Below are positions 39,092 to 47,237 of a DNA stretch of 47,278 bases, one piece after another. Numbering within the stretch: position 1 is the first letter of the stretch; every line of letters starts with the position of its first letter. The stretch comes from DATHTK01 sp035463295 (GTDB taxonomy: Bacteria > Actinomycetota > Rubrobacteria > Rubrobacterales > Rubrobacteraceae). A program made the position numbers and the translations under genes. The DNA lies in assembly GCA_035463295.1 (NCBI GenBank), contig DATHTK010000030.1, positions 1 through 47,278 on the forward strand, given 5' to 3'. The notes beneath the pieces were generated by a model, which was given only the letters and a program-made list of their open reading frames with translations, was not told where the DNA came from and did no database searches.

Positions 39092-41122
39092 ATGAGACTA
39101 CCCGCACCGCTGCGCAGTCCCTGGCGCGTCGCCGCCGCCGGCCTCGCGGGTGCCGCGCGCAAGGTCGTCGAGCGGTCGCGCCGCGCCGGGAGAGACGAGA
39201 TCGAGAAGCTGCGCGAGAGCGAAGAGAGGTTCCGCGCCGCCTTCGGCTCCGCGGCCATCGGCATGAGCCTCACCGCCACCGACGGCCGCTACCTCCAGGT
39301 AAACCCCAGGATGTGCGAGATCACCGGCTACTCCGAAGCGGAGCTCGTCGGTACGGACTTCCGGAGCATCACCCACCCGGACGACCTGGAGAGGGACCTG
39401 GATGGCCTCCACCGCCTCCTCTCCGGCGAGATCCGCTACTACTACTCGGAGAAGCGCTACGTGCACAGGACGGGACACCCGGTGTGGGTGCTCCTGAGCT
39501 CCTCCGTCGTGCACGATCCCGGGGGGGAACCGCTGTACTTCGTCACCCAGGTGCAGGACGTAACCGCGAGCAAAAAGGACAAGGAGGACCTCGAGCGCCT
39601 CAGCGACCAGAACGAGCTAATCCTGGCCTCCGCCGGCGAGGGCATCTACGGTCTGGACTTGAGCGAAAGGGCGGCCTTTATAAACCCGGCGGCCGAGAAG
39701 ATGCTCGGCTACGAGCCCGGGGAGCTCGTCGGCCACCACCAGCATGACATCATCCGCCACCTGCGCGCCGACGGCGTTCCCTGCCCGGAGGACGACTGCC
39801 CCGTCTACGCGGCGCTCAAGAAAGGCGGCGTACACGCCTCCAGCGACGAGGTGTTCTGGCGCAAGGACGGCACCAGCTTCCCCGTCGAGTACGTGAGCAC
39901 CCCGATCCGACACGACAGCGAGGTGCTCGGGGCGGTCGTCACCTTCCGCGACATAACCGAGCGCCGGCGCACCGAGGAAGCGTTAAGAGAGAGCGAGGCG
40001 CGCTTCAGGCTCCTGGCGGAGAAATCCAGCGACTTGATCTGCCTGCACGAGCCCGACGGCCGTTACGTCTACGTCAGCCCATCTTGCCGGCGCCTTCTCG
40101 GCTACGAGCCGGAGGAACTGCTCGGCACCGATCCGTACAGTCTCTTCCACCCCGAGGACGCCGAGCGCATCCGCTCGGACGCCCATAACAGCGCCCTCGA
40201 AGGGCAGGGCGCTATCTCCGTGACCTACCGGATTCGCAAGAAGCCTGGCGAGTACGTCTGGTTCGAGACCGTCACGGAGCCCATCGTGGACGAGGAGGGC
40301 AACGTCGTGCGCCTGCAGACCTCGTCCCGCGACGTGAGCGACCGCAAGCGCGCCGAGGAAGCCCTCGCCGAGGCGGCCCGCGCCAGAACCGAGTTCCTGG
40401 CCGAGGTATCCCACGAGCTGAGGACGCCATTGACCGTGATCCGGGGCAACGCCGAGGTCGGGCTCCAGCTCGGACGCGGCTGCGCCCACGAGGAGATCCT
40501 CGAGGAGATCGTGAAGGAAGCGGCGACGATGTCGAGGATGGTGGAAGACCTGCTCTTTCTCGCCCGCTCCGACTCGCTCTCACCGCCCTTCGAGCTTGAG
40601 CCCGTCGCCGTAGAGCCGTTTCTCGCCGAGCTGGCGAAGGGCGCCGAGGCGCTGGCCCAGGAACTCGGGACCCCGCTCGAGGCCGACCTCTCCGGCACGG
40701 GACGGGTCAGGATGGACCCCTCGCGCGTCAAGCAGGCCGTCCTCGCCCTCGTGGACAACGCCGCCAAGTACGGCGCGAAAGGGGGACGGGTGAGCCTCCG
40801 ATCCCTGACCTCGGACAGCGATCTGCGTCTCGAGGTCGAAGACGGCGGACCCGGCATCCCTCCGGAACACCTCCCGTATGTCTTCGAGCGCTTCTACCGG
40901 GTAGACGACACCGGCGAGCCGGGCAACGGCCTCGGCCTCTCGATAGCGAGGAGCATCGCCGAAGCCCATGGTGGGCGCATAGAGGCCGTGAGTCGCTCCG
41001 ACGAGGGAACGAGGATGACGCTTCACCTCCCCCTCCTCCCGAGTGACCACTACCGTCCCAAGGCACCGGGGTCAGGCCCTGACATTGCACGCCGGTCTAG
41101 TGCGAGGCCGGGAAGGGTATAG
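39092..41122 (+). CDS. Three-PAS sensor histidine kinase
   Basis: This 676-residue kinase has three PAS domains (about 42-155, 170-290 and 300-415), each with a PAC-like end ('FVTQVQDVTAS', 'VVTFRDITERR', 'LQTSSRDVSDRK'). A HisKA domain carries the phospho-His441 in 'EVSHELRTPL', and the HATPase (about 545-650) has 'DNAAKYG', 'GGPGIP' and 'GNGLGLSIA'. No clear membrane helix is present, so it may sense cytoplasmic redox, ligand or light signals through PAS. Lack of a TM is unusual for control of exported proteins. GGAGGAG lies five bases before the ATG. It pairs with the divergent OmpR-type regulator. Confidence 0.9.
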   Translation: MRLPAPLRSPWRVAAAGLAGAARKVVERSRRAGRDEIEKLRESEERFRAAFGSAAIGMSLTATDGRYLQVNPRMCEITGYSEAELVGTDFRSITHPDDLERDLDGLHRLLSGEIRYYYSEKRYVHRTGHPVWVLLSSSVVHDPGGEPLYFVTQVQDVTASKKDKEDLERLSDQNELILASAGEGIYGLDLSERAAFINPAAEKMLGYEPGELVGHHQHDIIRHLRADGVPCPEDDCPVYAALKKGGVHASSDEVFWRKDGTSFPVEYVSTPIRHDSEVLGAVVTFRDITERRRTEEALRESEARFRLLAEKSSDLICLHEPDGRYVYVSPSCRRLLGYEPEELLGTDPYSLFHPEDAERIRSDAHNSALEGQGAISVTYRIRKKPGEYVWFETVTEPIVDEEGNVVRLQTSSRDVSDRKRAEEALAEAARARTEFLAEVSHELRTPLTVIRGNAEVGLQLGRGCAHEEILEEIVKEAATMSRMVEDLLFLARSDSLSPPFELEPVAVEPFLAELAKGAEALAQELGTPLEADLSGTGRVRMDPSRVKQAVLALVDNAAKYGAKGGRVSLRSLTSDSDLRLEVEDGGPGIPPEHLPYVFERFYRVDDTGEPGNGLGLSIARSIAEAHGGRIEAVSRSDEGTRMTLHLPLLPSDHYRPKAPGSGPDIARRSSARPGRV

Positions 41123-41156
41123 ATCCGTGGAGAACCGGCGGGAGGAGGATAGAGAG

Positions 41157-41438
41157 ATGCCGACCAGCGGCGTAGAAGAGAGTGCGATGAGACTCCTGGG
41201 GGCGTTCCACGACCTGTCCGGGGGCAAGCCCACCGAGCCCGTCTTCCTCGGGAGACCGGGCTCACCGCCCACCGAAGGCGCCGCCAACGCAGCCGGCCTG
41301 GACTTCGGGTCGACCGAACTCGACGTCGCGCTCAGGTACCTGATCGACCAGGGCCTCGTGGACGAGGCGGAAGAACCGGATAGCTACAAGATCACGGTCT
41401 CCGGCATAGACAAAGCACGGGCAGCGCGCGGGGCCTAG
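41157..41438 (+). CDS. Small hypothetical protein, winged-helix-like
   Basis: This 93-residue protein starts at ATG 41157 with GGAGGAGG about eight bases upstream; a TATAGA at 41118-41123 may be its -10 box. The last half, 'TELDVALRYLIDQGLVDEAE' and 'YKITVSGIDKARAARG', resembles a winged-helix end with wing and recognition strands. It may bind nucleic acid or protein; no family assigned. Confidence 0.6.
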   Translation: MPTSGVEESAMRLLGAFHDLSGGKPTEPVFLGRPGSPPTEGAANAAGLDFGSTELDVALRYLIDQGLVDEAEEPDSYKITVSGIDKARAARGA

Positions 41439-41453
41439 AGAGCGGGAGTCACC

Positions 41454-41678
41454 GTGGCGGAGAACTCGCCGACACCGGGGGCCTGGATCGGACGCGAGGT
41501 ACATCTCAGGTATATCGACGCCGACGCCCCGCGCTCGCTCGACTGCACGCTAACCGAGGTCGGCGACCGGGGCGTCTGCGTGACCTCCGGCGATGAGACC
41601 TCGTTCTTTCCGTGGAGCAGCGTCATACGTCTGGACCTCGGGCACAGCCGCCTCGCCCGCGGTCGAAGGGCAGGATAG
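41454..41678 (+). CDS. Small hypothetical beta-rich protein
   Basis: This 74-residue protein from GTG 41454 follows the previous gene by 15 bases. 'GREVHLRYIDADAPRSLDCT', 'EVGDRGVCVTSGDETSFFPW' and 'SVIRLDLGH' give an SH3/PilZ-like strand pattern (small barrel). Function unknown. Shine-Dalgarno is weak (GGGAG at a distance of six). Confidence 0.5.
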   Translation: MAENSPTPGAWIGREVHLRYIDADAPRSLDCTLTEVGDRGVCVTSGDETSFFPWSSVIRLDLGHSRLARGRRAG

Positions 41679-41786
41679 CGTACCCGAAGCGGGGATACAG
41701 GCGGTCCTGGAGGCGCGCGGGTCTCCCCAGGCGATCGTGCTCAGGTGCGCGGTAGCCCCGGTCATCTCTTCCATTATTTCGGCGGA

Positions 41787-42464
41787 TCAGGAGCGCCGCA
41801 ACTCGCCCCCGAGTACTACTTTCGCCGAGTTCATGCGCGGTTCTTCCGGGAACTCCTCCAGCGTGATGCCGACCTGGCGGTAGCGGCCGGCTTCCTCGGG
41901 CACGGTCATGTAGAGCGTGCCCCGGCCATCCGTGTCGACCCTAAACGTGCCAGCGCTGACGCGTCCTCCCTCTTCCCCGAACCAGAGCTCGTAGTACTCG
42001 TTCTCATCGCATCGAGGCAAACCCCACACCTCGAGCTCGGCCCGGGCGTTGGGGTCGGTGGGGTCGCTTTCACGCACGCGCAGCTCCCCGCCGGCGCGGG
42101 GGGCGAGGTCCGTGGGTTCCAACGTGGCGGAGGCGACCGCCTCCCGCCCGAAGAGCCCGGCCGCGTAGAGCGCACCGAGCACGACGGTGCAAAGAACGAC
42201 CGCTGCGACAGCGGCCGCGATCGGGACCCGGTAGCTCGCGCGGCGCGGCAACCCGGAGATCACCCGGTCCTTGAGATCTGGTGGGGGCGTCCCGGCGGTC
42301 GCGAGGTCCGCGAGACATTCGTGGACGGAACGGAGATCGCGCAACTCTTCGCGACACCCGGCGCACGCCTCGAGGTGCTCCTCGACCCTCCTCGCCTCCT
42401 CGGGCTGCAACGCGCCGATCAGGTACGGCCCGAAGAGGTCCTTTACCGTCGAGTGCTCACTCAT
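41787..42464 (-). CDS. Anti-sigma factor (zf-HC2/RskA type)
   Basis: This 225-residue membrane protein holds its ECF sigma factor inactive. The N-terminal zinc-binding anti-sigma motif is H-x3-C-x2-C: His30, Cys34 and Cys37 in 'HLEACAGC'. One membrane helix (about 80-105) is followed by an extracytoplasmic RskA-like domain (about 115-222; 'LEVWGLPRCDENEYYELWF', 'GRYRQVGITLEEFPEEPR'). The ATG overlaps the sigma-factor stop by four bases, the usual coupling. It would be released by regulated proteolysis. Confidence 0.9.
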   Translation of the reverse strand: MSEHSTVKDLFGPYLIGALQPEEARRVEEHLEACAGCREELRDLRSVHECLADLATAGTPPPDLKDRVISGLPRRASYRVPIAAAVAAVVLCTVVLGALYAAGLFGREAVASATLEPTDLAPRAGGELRVRESDPTDPNARAELEVWGLPRCDENEYYELWFGEEGGRVSAGTFRVDTDGRGTLYMTVPEEAGRYRQVGITLEEFPEEPRMNSAKVVLGGELRRS

Positions 42465-43006
42465 CCGTTCTCCTCGGCGAGCATGTCCTCTCGCAGGGCG
42501 CGCAACGCGGCGGTCGTCCGGCTCTTCACCGTCCCGAGCGGCGTGCCGGTACGGCCTGAGATCTCGCGCTGCGACAGACCCTCGAAGTAGGCGAGCTCCA
42601 GCACCTCGCGGTGAACCTCTGAGAGCCGCGAGAGGGCCGCCACAACGTCGAAGCCGCGCGAGAGTTCGCCGGCGGGGTCAGCCTCCCCAGGCTCTGGGAC
42701 CTTATCGTCCCCGATCGTGCGCACCCGCGCCCGGCGCCGTCGGAGGAGGTCGGTCGCCCGGTTGCGCGCGATGCGGAAGAGCCACGTCGCGAAGCTCGCC
42801 CGCGAGGGGTCGAAGCTCTCCGCGTTCCGCCACACGGCGGTGAAGACATCCTGCACGAGGTCCTCCGCAAGCGCCCGGTCCCCCAGGTACCGCACGCCCA
42901 TCCCGTAGACGAGCCCCGAGTAGCGGTCGTAGAGCTCGGAGAGGGCGCTCTCGTCCCCCGACCTGGCCACCCGCCGCACCAGGACCTCGTCCGCTTCGCC
43001 GCTCAT
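42461..43006 (-). CDS. ECF RNA polymerase sigma factor (SigK-like)
   Basis: This 181-residue ECF sigma factor has region 2 (about 28-95) with 'ALAEDLVQDVFTAVWRNAES', 'FATWLFRIARNRATDLLRRR' and region 4 (about 120-175) with 'LSEVHREVLELAYFEGLSQREI' and 'TPLGTVKSRTTAALRALR'. ATG 43006 gives the family length; the frame extends upstream without better support. The anti-sigma gene downstream makes it a SigK/RskA-type pair. The signal it answers is unknown. Confidence 0.92.
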   Translation of the reverse strand: MSGEADEVLVRRVARSGDESALSELYDRYSGLVYGMGVRYLGDRALAEDLVQDVFTAVWRNAESFDPSRASFATWLFRIARNRATDLLRRRRARVRTIGDDKVPEPGEADPAGELSRGFDVVAALSRLSEVHREVLELAYFEGLSQREISGRTGTPLGTVKSRTTAALRALREDMLAEENG

Positions 43007-43218
43007 GCAGGCCCTCTTCCAGACACCACAACGAATGATAGCTTCTCTGCCGACCGCGCGAGAAAGTCCCGGCATGCGGAAAGAAGACCCTCCATAGACG
43101 ACGACCGCCATACGCTAGTGATATACGCCCGAGAACGTCTATCGGATGAGCCGGTAAGAAAGCTTGCGCAACCCATGTTGCGATAAAATAGATAATAGAT
43201 GATCCATAGGGAGGGTCG

Positions 43219-44232
43219 GTGGAACCGGATCTTTCGAGAGACGAGTTGCGCGGGGTCGCGAAGCGACCCCCCAGGGGCTCGATGATGAACTTCTTGCGCG
43301 ACCTGAAGAGCCTCTTGACCTTCCGGACGCTCAGGGCCGCCGTGCAGGACTTCGTACGCGACGACGCCCCGGGGCTCGCCGCGCAGCTCGCTTTCTTCCT
43401 GATCCTGGCGCTCTTCCCTTTTATCCTCGTGCTTGTCTCGCTGATGGGCATCTTCGGCAGCGAGGAGCTCGCCGCGGTGGTCCTCGGCTACTTCCGCCAG
43501 GTAACACCCGAGGAGGTCTACACGCTTATCGAGACCTACACCGAGGACATCATCAGCGGACGCGAGAAGCGGCCGGGCCTGCTCTCGTTCGGCATCCTCT
43601 TTACGCTATGGTCCGCCTCCGGCGCCTTCGCCGCCCTGATCAACGCCCTCAACCGCGCCTACGACGTGCAGGAGACCCGGCCGTTCTGGAAGGTCCGGGG
43701 GATCGCCATCCTAATGACGGTCGGCCTCTCGGTGCTCATCCTCCTCGGCGTGCTGCTGATGGTCTTCGGGCCTACTATCGGCGAGACCATCGCTAACGTC
43801 TTCGGGCTCGACGAGATCTTCGTGGTGACGTGGAACATCGTGCGCTGGCCGGCGGCGTTCCTCTTCCTGGTGCTCACGGTCGCCCTGATCTACTATTTCG
43901 CCCCCGACGTCGACCAGCCCTTCCGTTGGATCACTCCGGGCGGCCTTATCGGGGTGCTGCTCTGGGTGCTCGCGAGCATCCTCTTCAGCTACTACGTGAA
44001 CAACTTCGGCTCCTACAACAGGACCTACGGCTCGATAGGCGTCGTTATAGTCCTCCTGCTCTACCTATACATCGCCTCCCTTACCATCCTCTTCGGCGCC
44101 ACGATGAACGCCACGCTGGTCAGGTTGAAGGAGGAGATCTCCGGCAAGCAGATCCTGGACGCCAAACCCGCGAACGAGAAGCCCGACATCCTTGACGAAG
44201 GCGGTGCAAAGACAGAGAACTACGACCCATAA
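43219..44232 (+). CDS. YihY/BrkB family inner-membrane protein
   Basis: This 337-residue protein has six membrane helices and family landmarks 'DDAPGLAAQLAFFLILALFP', 'SFGILFTLWSASGAFAALIN' and 'VDQPFRWITPGGLIGVLLWV'. Once called ribonuclease BN, this family is not a nuclease; its role in the envelope is unclear. GTG 43219 lies about three to seven bases after AGGGAGGG; ATG 43282 is an alternative. An AT-rich stretch (43185-43200, GATAAAATAGATAATAG) is the likely promoter. Confidence 0.86.
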   Translation: MEPDLSRDELRGVAKRPPRGSMMNFLRDLKSLLTFRTLRAAVQDFVRDDAPGLAAQLAFFLILALFPFILVLVSLMGIFGSEELAAVVLGYFRQVTPEEVYTLIETYTEDIISGREKRPGLLSFGILFTLWSASGAFAALINALNRAYDVQETRPFWKVRGIAILMTVGLSVLILLGVLLMVFGPTIGETIANVFGLDEIFVVTWNIVRWPAAFLFLVLTVALIYYFAPDVDQPFRWITPGGLIGVLLWVLASILFSYYVNNFGSYNRTYGSIGVVIVLLLYLYIASLTILFGATMNATLVRLKEEISGKQILDAKPANEKPDILDEGGAKTENYDP

Positions 44233-44249
44233 GACGACGCCCTCTCTGA

Positions 44250-44255
44250 TATAAT
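44250..44255 (+). promoter_or_regulatory. -10 box of the tRNA-Ser gene
   Basis: TATAAT at 44250-44255, eleven bases before the mature tRNA 5' end. Confidence 0.65.
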
Positions 44256-44266
44256 CCACGCCTCAC

Positions 44267-44356
44267 GGAGGAGTGGCCGAGTGGTTGAAGGCGGCACCCT
44301 GCTAAGGTGTTATACCTCTTAACGGGGTATCGAGGGTTCGAATCCCTCCTCCTCCG
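44267..44356 (+). tRNA. tRNA-Ser (anticodon GCU)
   Basis: The acceptor stem GGAGGAG (44267-44273) pairs with CTCCTCC (44349-44355), discriminator G44356. The D arm has TGGCCGAGTGG. The anticodon stem GCACC/GGTGT holds loop CTGCTAA with anticodon GCT at 44301-44303. There is a long variable arm, as in class II tRNAs, and a T arm GAGGG-TTCGAAT-CCCTC. The CCA end is not encoded. Confidence 0.96.
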
Positions 44357-44755
44357 CTCCAGAAATCGCCCGTTTGCAGCACAAGCGGAGAAATCAGGAT
44401 AGGGGCCGGAACTCCTTTCGGTCCTTACTACACCAACAGGCGCACCAACGCAGCCAGAATGCCCTTTCGCCGCCACGAACGCCGCGTTCGTAACCGTGAA
44501 TCCATATCCATGGCGACCAGAAGTCGTGGTCGCCTTCGCGGCGCGGCTCGGCCTGGCTCGACCAAGAAGTGCCTCTCTGTCTCCTTATATTCAGGATTAT
44601 GGATATGGGCTTCGGAGAACACTCCTTCTAGGCTGTTGGGTGAATAGGCCGGTTCGAGGCGTGTCGTCGCGGAGTCGGAGTCTCGTTCTTCGCCACTGGT
44701 CTCCAGTAGAATGCGGCCGAGGCTACCGGAGTCTGAACGTCGTGAGGTGCTCAAG
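44357..44755. other. Gene-free region with two perfect hairpins downstream of tRNA-Ser
   Basis: No convincing gene is seen. Two perfect stems follow one another: ACGAACG-CCG-CGTTCGT (44475-44491) and GGCGACCA-loop-TGGTCGCC (44512-44534). The short frames here have no GC-biased third positions. No integrase or tRNA 3'-end repeat was found nearby, so an integrated element is not shown. Confidence 0.5.
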
Positions 44756-45741
44756 ATGCCGTCAAGCAAGCAGTTCCAGGGATGCCTCTTGGGCCAGGCT
44801 GTTGGCGACGCTCTCGGGTTCGTGGTCGAGGGCCGTACTCCCGAAGTTTGCCGGGAGTACGCGGACGACGTGCTGGCCCGCAAGGGTGAACTCGAAGGCT
44901 CTCGGTTCTCCGTCGGACAGTACTCCGACGACACCCATCTAGCCCGCGAACTGTTGCAGAGCTACGTGGCGCGAGGAAGGTTTGACTCTGAGGACTACGC
45001 GCGCAGGATCGACGCAATCTTCTCCGAAGGCCGCATCGTCGGGCGTGGTAGGAGCACCGAGGCGGCAGCGAACAGGCTAGCCCAAGAGGCATCCCCTGGG
45101 ACGAGTCGGGAACCCCGTCACCTTCCGCAGGCAACGGCAGCGCCATGCGCGCGGGACCGATCGGCCTCCTCTTCTACGACGATCCTGAAGGCCTGTTACG
45201 CGCCGCCATCCAGCAGGGGATCATCACCCACGCCGATCCGCGCTGTTCAGCCGGGGCAATCGCCATCGCCCTCCGCGGACGTCCGGTTGAGTCGATGCCC
45301 TTCCTCGCGCGGCTCGCCGAGCTCAGCGAAGAGGTCGAGCCGCGGTTCGCTGCCTACCTGAGGCGCCTCACGAAGTGGCTATCTCTTCCGCCCGAGGAAG
45401 CCGTGACTCACATCTCCCAAGCGGGTCTGGAGCGGCAATCGGCGCACGAGTGGCGTGGGATCTCCCCGTTCGTTGTCGGCAGCGTGCTATGGAGCCTGTA
45501 CTCGTTCTTGCAGAACCCGGACGACTACCGGGAGACTATTCGCACGGCCATCACCGTAGGCGGGGACGTAGACACCACCGCGGCGATGGCGGGAGCGATC
45601 AGCGGTGCCTACGTTGGACTCGATGCAGTTCCCCCGAACCTGACCCACCACCTCACTGACCAGGGCTCCTGGGGACAGGCACACCTCATCGACCTGGCTG
45701 ACCAGTGCTACGAGATAAAGGTTGGCGGCTCTGCGCTATAG
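44756..45741 (+). pseudogene. ADP-ribosylglycohydrolase, split by a frameshift
   Basis: The N-terminal frame (ATG 44756, GAGGTG seven bases upstream) reads 'GCLLGQAVGDALGFV', then 'QYSDDTHLARELLQS', and runs to about 45090. The family pattern then continues one frame over: 'GIPWDESGTPSPSAGNGSAM', 'RAGPIGLLFYDDPEG' and 'VGGDVDTTAAMAGAISGAYVG' to the stop at 45741. Those are the Mg- and ADP-ribose-binding motifs of DraG/ARH-type hydrolases. One base change in length near 45088-45094 (CAAGAGGCATC) would restore a single protein of about 328 residues. A sequencing error or a true lesion are both possible. Confidence 0.8.
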
Positions 45742-45774
45742 ACCTGTTGGGTCAAGAGCATATGACGATTCTCT

Positions 45775-46518
45775 ATGAGCGAAGTTGCACTGCTCGCCCT
45801 CCTGATCCTGGCGGCGGCGATCCTGTACTCGTCGGTGGGGCACGCCAGGGCGTCAGGCTACCTGGCGGCTATGGCCCTGGTCGGGGTGGCTCCCGAGGTG
45901 ATGAAGCCGACCGCCCTGGCTCTCAACATCCTCGTCGCTACAATCGTCACGGTGAGGTACTACCGGGCCGGGTACTTCCACTGATCGGCGCTGTGGCCGT
46001 TCGCCATCGGCTCGATACCGCTCTCATTCGTCGGTGGTGCGATCATCCTCCCCGGCTACCTCTACAAGCCTGCCGTGGGAATCGTGCTCCTCTACGCCGC
46101 CTACCGGCTATTCCAATCGACGATGAACGGACCGCAGGAGAACGCCGAGAAGGGCATTAGCATACCCACGGTTCCGGCGGTGGCTTCGGGCGGCGTGATC
46201 GGGCTGCTCTCGGGCCTCACGGGGACCGGGGGCGGCATCTTCCTCAGCCCGCTCCTGCTGTTCACCGGATGGGCCGGGACGCGTCCCACCTCCGGGGCAT
46301 CGGCGGCGTTCATCCTGGTCAACTCCATAGCGGGTCTCGCCGGGAACTTCGCAAGCGTCCAGAACCTTCCCGACGCGATCCCGCTGTGGGGGGTGGCCGC
46401 CGCCATGGGAGCCCTGATCGGGACGCAGCTAGGAACCCGGCACTTCCAGAGCAACGGGATGCGCCGGGCACTGGCAGTCGTGCTGGTGATCGCCGGGCTG
46501 AAGCTCATGCTGACCTAG
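45775..46518 (+). pseudogene. TauE/SafE family sulfite/anion exporter, interrupted by an in-frame TGA
   Basis: The first part (ATG 45775) gives a membrane segment, 'SSVGHARASGYLAAMAL' and 'ALALNILVATIVTVRYYRAG', ending at TGA 45982-45984. The same frame continues at once with 'SALWPFAIGSIPLSFVGG' and several helices, including 'GLTGTGGGIFLSPLLLF', to 46518. Family members commonly have Trp or another aromatic at the stop position, so TGG to TGA is the simplest change. There is no SECIS-like GGTCT hairpin after this TGA. Intact, the protein would be about 247 residues with around seven helices. Confidence 0.8.
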
Positions 46519-46589
46519 TGTCCGACTTCCTGGAATCTCGCTTCTCGGAGATTCGCCTGTACGGGGTCGCCGGCGATCATTAGAGATTT

Positions 46590-46632
46590 CTACTGATCGT
46601 CTAAGCCTCTCCTAATCTCCGCAGGGTACCGT
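46590..46632 (+). promoter_or_regulatory. Second triple 11-base direct repeat with -10 element
   Basis: Half-sites CTACTG (46590), CTAAGC (46601) and CTAATC (46612) are exactly 11 bases apart. TACCGT begins at 46627, 14 bases after the last TAA, the same distance as at 37482. It lies about 46 bases before the second acidic-tail gene. Confidence 0.6.
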
Positions 46633-46677
46633 CTTGTCAGAAGTACAGACGGCACCCGAGACCAAGGAGGAGACCCC

Positions 46678-47049
46678 ATGCACAAGCTCATTTCGGAGAA
46701 CAAGCCCACCGTGGCCGCCGTCGCGGTGATCGCGCTGCTACTGCTCGGCGTGGCCGCGTTGTTCAGCGCGGCTGCGGGAGCTTCCGGCGGCGCAGACGAC
46801 TCGGAGGGCAGCGGCGACTCGAGAGAACCGGTAACGGTGGTCGAGAGAACGGTTGTAGTGAAGGAAGACGATGACCAGGGTGCCAGCCAAGGTAGTGGAC
46901 AGAGCAGCAGTGTCCAGGGCGCTGTCCAGAGCGACGATCCAGCCGATGACCAGAGTGACAACCGAGGCGACGCCCGAGGCGACGATCGGGATGACGACTG
47001 GGACGATGACGACCAGGAAGACGACTGGGATGATGAACTAGACGACTAG
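46678..47049 (+). CDS. Exported or membrane-anchored acidic-tail protein
   Basis: This 123-residue protein starts at ATG 46678 with AGGAGGAG seven to eight bases upstream. The N-terminal hydrophobic helix (about 10-34, 'VAAVAVIALLLLGVAALFSA') is a signal or anchor. The rest is Ser/Gly/Asp/Gln-rich and probably disordered, ending DDDWDDDDQEDDWDDELDD. That tail resembles the end of the protein encoded at 37538-38317, and both genes share the triple-repeat promoter. It may bind metal or cationic ligands outside the cell; unproven. A UUCG-capped terminator follows. Confidence 0.75.
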   Translation: MHKLISENKPTVAAVAVIALLLLGVAALFSAAAGASGGADDSEGSGDSREPVTVVERTVVVKEDDDQGASQGSGQSSSVQGAVQSDDPADDQSDNRGDARGDDRDDDWDDDDQEDDWDDELDD

Positions 47050-47086
47050 CGTCTCCCAGAGCCCCTAAAGGGGGAACACCATACGG

Positions 47087-47112
47087 AGCCGGGGTCCTTC
47101 GGGGTTCCGGCT
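47087..47112 (+). terminator. Terminator with UUCG tetraloop
   Basis: AGCCGGGGTCC-TTCG-GGGTTCCGGCT forms eleven pairs, including G-U pairs, closed by C(UUCG)G (loop 47098-47101), followed by TCTTTATG. It ends the acidic-tail gene. Confidence 0.85.
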
Positions 47113-47172
47113 TCTTTATGCCCTTATTCAGCCATACTCTTAGCTGGACTTTGGCCATTTGTAAGCGAAAGG

Positions 47173-47237
47173 GGTAGGGTACGTTCTCGTCACCAGCTCG
47201 CTCAAAAGAGGTGATCGAGAGATATGCGTACCCTACC
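47173..47237. repeat. 11-base inverted repeat flanking the transposase start
   Basis: GGTAGGGTACG (47173-47183) and CGTACCCTACC (47227-47237) are perfectly complementary. The second arm begins right after the ATG, and the Shine-Dalgarno (GAGGTGATC, about 47209-47217) lies in the loop. RNA reading in from outside could fold and hide the start. Confidence 0.65.

Noticed and set aside
44120..44476. Minus-strand frame containing RRRDSNPRYPV across the tRNA
   Set aside because: This is the well-known spurious translation of the antisense strand of a tRNA-Ser gene.
45982..45984. TGA in the TauE/SafE gene as a second selenocysteine codon
   Set aside because: No GGTCT-type SECIS hairpin follows at the right distance, and the family does not use Sec or Cys there.
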